Positions 8,721-9,509 of a DNA stretch of 9,509 nt are shown one piece after another (within the stretch, counting starts at the first letter, position 1; the number at the start of each line of letters is the position of its first letter). A model generated the notes under the pieces. The model ran no database searches. It saw only the letters and a list, made by a program, of their open reading frames with translations, and was not told the DNA's origin. The stretch is from the NCBI GenBank assembly GCA_031271365.1, contig JAISVV010000113.1, forward strand, positions 1 to 9,509. The letters are read 5' to 3'. Position numbers and translations under genes: made by a program. Source of the DNA: Elusimicrobiota bacterium. Its GTDB lineage: Bacteria > Elusimicrobiota > Elusimicrobia > Elusimicrobiales > Elusimicrobiaceae.

Positions 8721-8755
8721 AAACCCCGCGGCCCGTTTTGCAACGGGCGCGGGAT
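8721..8755 (-). terminator. Attenuator-like hairpin between rplL and rpoB
   Basis: In the transcript, CCCGCG and CCCGTT pair with AACGGG and CGCGGG around a GCAA tetraloop of the GNRA class. A single bulged C lies at 8731. The 12 core pairs occupy 8725-8753 and can be extended by a U-G and an A-U pair to 8723-8755. The 3' side runs into UUUGUGU, a short, interrupted U-tract. The hairpin lies about 20 bases after the rplL stop. Its form and position fit a partial intrinsic terminator that lowers transcription into rpoBC relative to the ribosomal genes, as is established for the E. coli rplL-rpoB attenuator. The weak U-tract argues for partial readthrough, and rpoB has no obvious promoter of its own. 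An RNA-processing or stability role is the alternative. Confidence 0.7.
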
Positions 8756-8776
8756 AGGTTTGCTTAGATATTGCTT

Positions 8777-9163
8777 TTATTTAAGGGCAACGGTACCGCC
8801 GGCTTCGGTGATTTTCTTTTTCATGTCTTCGGCTTCGGCTTTGGCTACGTTTTCCTTTACCATTTTGGGGGCGCCGTCAACGAGGTCTTTGGCTTCTTTT
8901 AAGCCTAAACCGGTGATTTCGCGCACAACCTTAATGACGGCGATTTTTTTGGCCGCGTCTACGGCGGATAACTCTACGTTAAACTCCGTCTTTTCTTCGG
9001 CGGCTGCGGCGGCGCCGGCGGCGGGAGCGGCTGCCACGGCTACTGCGGGGGCGGCTGCTTTAACGCCAAATTTTTCTTCCACTGCTTTTACGAACTCGGA
9101 GAGTTCCAGTACGCTCATCTCGGCGATGGCGGTAAGAAGTTCTTCTTTTGCTATTTTAGCCAT
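8777..9163 (-). CDS. rplL: 50S ribosomal protein L7/L12
   Basis: L7/L12 is the flexible, multi-copy stalk protein of the 50S subunit. Its dimers bind the L10 C-terminal helix and recruit and stimulate the translational GTPases IF2, EF-Tu, EF-G and RF3. The 128-residue protein has three parts: an N-terminal dimerisation domain (about 1-35, with [19 protein letters not shown]), an Ala/Pro/Val-rich hinge (about 36-57) and the C-terminal factor-binding domain (about 58-128). The last contains [20 protein letters not shown] followed by DLVDGAPK, the strongly conserved helix pair that contacts the factors. It is slightly longer than E. coli L7/L12 (121), mainly from a longer alanine-rich hinge. The start has AGGA ten bases upstream. 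It follows the end of rplJ after an unusually roomy 161-base spacer and precedes the attenuator-like hairpin, so both of its borders look regulated. Confidence 0.99.
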   Translation of the reverse strand: MAKIAKEELLTAIAEMSVLELSEFVKAVEEKFGVKAAAPAVAVAAAPAAGAAAAAEEKTEFNVELSAVDAAKKIAVIKVVREITGLGLKEAKDLVDGAPKMVKENVAKAEAEDMKKKITEAGGTVALK

Positions 9164-9173
9164 TTTAATAATT

Positions 9174-9177
9174 TCCT
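9174..9177 (-). promoter_or_regulatory. Ribosome binding site of rplL
   Basis: AGGA preceded by a run of A, ten bases upstream of the rplL ATG and embedded in a very A/T-rich, unstructured stretch (9164-9187). An open, A-rich initiation region fits a protein needed in several copies per ribosome; that link is inference. Confidence 0.65.
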
Positions 9178-9193
9178 TTTTTTATAGAGTAGC

Positions 9194-9228
9194 TGCGCTT
9201 CTGTTTAAGCCGTGCTTAAACCCGCGCA
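9194..9228 (-). ncRNA. Two-tier hairpin in the rplL 5' leader
   Basis: A perfect 8-bp inverted repeat, GTTTAAGC and GCTTAAAC, is separated by three bases (9203-9221 overall). Outside it, TGCGC (9224-9228) and GCGCA (9194-9198) form a second 5-bp stem across a small asymmetric internal loop (GG against AGAA, minus strand). The combined structure ends about 17 bases before the rplL ribosome binding site. It is followed by AGCUAC and not by a U-tract, so it is not an intrinsic terminator. It could be a processing site, a 5'-stabilising stem after cleavage, or a translation-affecting element. No known RNA family is recognised. Confidence 0.45.
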
Positions 9229-9232
9229 TTTA
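9222..9232 (-). repeat. 11-base direct repeat, copy 2 (rplL-proximal)
   Basis: TAAATGCGCGG on the minus strand, identical to the copy at 9274-9284 with a start-to-start distance of 52 bases. This copy overlaps the 5' arm of the two-tier hairpin before rplL. Its last bases supply the TGCGC used in the outer stem. Confidence 0.5.
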
Positions 9233-9273
9233 TCCCGCGAAGCGGCCGCGTCGTAGCGAAACGAAGACGGGCG

Positions 9274-9284
9274 CCGCGCATTTA
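9274..9284 (-). repeat. 11-base direct repeat, copy 1 (rplJ-proximal)
   Basis: TAAATGCGCGG on the minus strand, exactly repeated at 9222-9232. The bases just outside the two copies differ, so the match is limited to 11. The stretch between the copies is GC-rich and contains short potential stems, CCGC-TTC-GCGG and TCGT/ACGA. No function is recognised. Confidence 0.5.
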
Positions 9285-9324
9285 GGGAACTACTACCGCA
9301 CTTTGGCGGGTTTGATTTAGCCTG

Positions 9325-9509
9325 TTAGTTTTTGCTGTTTTTAACAGCTTCCATAACGTAGGCAAAATCCCTGATAGGAGCTTGCAGTACCTGGGCGCTT
9401 TGGGCCACCACGCTGTAAAGCGCGCCGGCAAGTTTGCTCAGGTTATCTTCTTTGCTGCCCAAGGTGGCCAGCGTTTTAACCTGCGCTTCGTTGTACCAGA
9501 CGCCTTCGG
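9325..9509 (-). CDS. rplJ: 50S ribosomal protein L10, C-terminal part (cut by window edge)
   Basis: L10 anchors the L7/L12 dimers to the L11-binding region of 23S rRNA, forming the base of the stalk. Only the last 60 codons and the stop are present, plus two bases at the right edge. The visible protein reads VWYNEAQVKTLATLGSKEDN, then a helical stretch with LAGALYSVVAQSAQVLQAPI, ending VMEAVKNSKN. This matches the family's 'LaslpSreeLlakL...l.aPi....y.L.a' C-terminus, including the end helix that binds L7/L12 N-terminal dimers. Position directly upstream of rplL supports the call. In bacteria L10 (with L7/L12) commonly represses its own operon by binding the rplJ leader, which would lie outside this window. 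The N-terminal RNA-binding domain cannot be checked here. Confidence 0.93.
   Translation of the reverse strand, partial: EGVWYNEAQVKTLATLGSKEDNLSKLAGALYSVVAQSAQVLQAPIRDFAYVMEAVKNSKN

Larger units (their letters stand above)
9164..9324 (-). other. rplJ-rplL spacer
   Basis: 161 untranslated bases between the L10 stop and the L7/L12 start, long for two cotranscribed stalk genes (E. coli has roughly 70). It holds the 11-base direct repeat pair, several GC-rich short stems, the two-tier hairpin and the rplL ribosome binding site. I see no convincing promoter: a TATAAA at about 9181-9186 sits too close to the start codon to serve rplL well and has no matching -35. No small gene with a start and ribosome binding site is present. 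Confidence 0.6.

Noticed and set aside
9181..9186. TATAAA as a -10 box for rplL
   Set aside because: No matching -35, and it would start transcription within or downstream of the rplL ribosome binding site. It is part of the A-rich initiation region.
9203..9221. Perfect palindrome read as an intrinsic terminator after rplJ
   Set aside because: The stem is AT-rich at its base and is not followed by a U-tract on either reading that would suit termination before rplL.
9242..9249. GCGGCCGC 8-base palindrome in the rplJ-rplL spacer
   Set aside because: Short self-complementary GC words are expected in this composition; alone it gives no usable hairpin loop or known regulatory site.
8760..9320. 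Plus-strand frame of 186 codons covering rplL and the rplJ-rplL spacer, with an alanine-rich run
   Set aside because: The Ala run is the GC-rich complement of the L7/L12 hinge codons. It spans a conserved gene and a structured spacer, with no initiation signal.

Overview
The window is one stretch of a bacterial housekeeping operon, read entirely from the minus strand. In transcription order it holds the end of rplJ (ribosomal protein L10), rplL (L7/L12), rpoB (RNA polymerase beta), rpoC (beta'), rpsL (S12) and the beginning of rpsG (S7). Nothing mobile, no tRNA or rRNA gene and no CRISPR array is visible, and the plus strand carries only antisense shadow frames. I found no undescribed multi-gene system here.

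Layout in transcription order: the C-terminal 60 codons of L10 enter at the right edge (9509-9325). A 161-base spacer (9324-9164) follows, with an exact 11-base direct repeat and a two-tier hairpin just before the rplL ribosome binding site. rplL (9163-8777) is followed by a 153-base spacer (8776-8624) that opens with a strong GC-rich hairpin, placed where Escherichia coli has its rplL-rpoB attenuator. rpoB (8623-4796) and rpoC (4781-621) are 14 bases apart. rpoC and rpsL (620-240) are separated by nothing: the rpoC stop codon touches the rpsL ATG. rpsG starts 15 bases after rpsL and runs off the left edge.

The genes belong together functionally. L10 carries the L7/L12 dimers of the ribosomal stalk, beta and beta' form the RNA polymerase catalytic centre, and S12 and S7 are 30S proteins of the decoding centre and head. 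The tight junctions and shared ribosome binding sites suggest co-transcription and translational coupling from rpoB to rpsG. The two long spacers, both next to rplL, are where RNA-level control of the unequal stalk, polymerase and ribosomal protein amounts would be expected.

Organism: beta carries an SI1-like segment and a charged helical insertion before the catalytic lysines. Beta' carries an SI3-like insertion of about 165 residues inside the trigger loop. This pattern points to a Gram-negative type (Gracilicutes) lineage rather than Firmicutes or Actinobacteria. Codon use is mixed (AAA lysine and TTA leucine beside GCC, GGC and CGC), with moderate GC. My tentative guess is Elusimicrobiota or a neighbouring phylum, with low confidence; only a phylogeny of the beta and beta' sequences could settle it.
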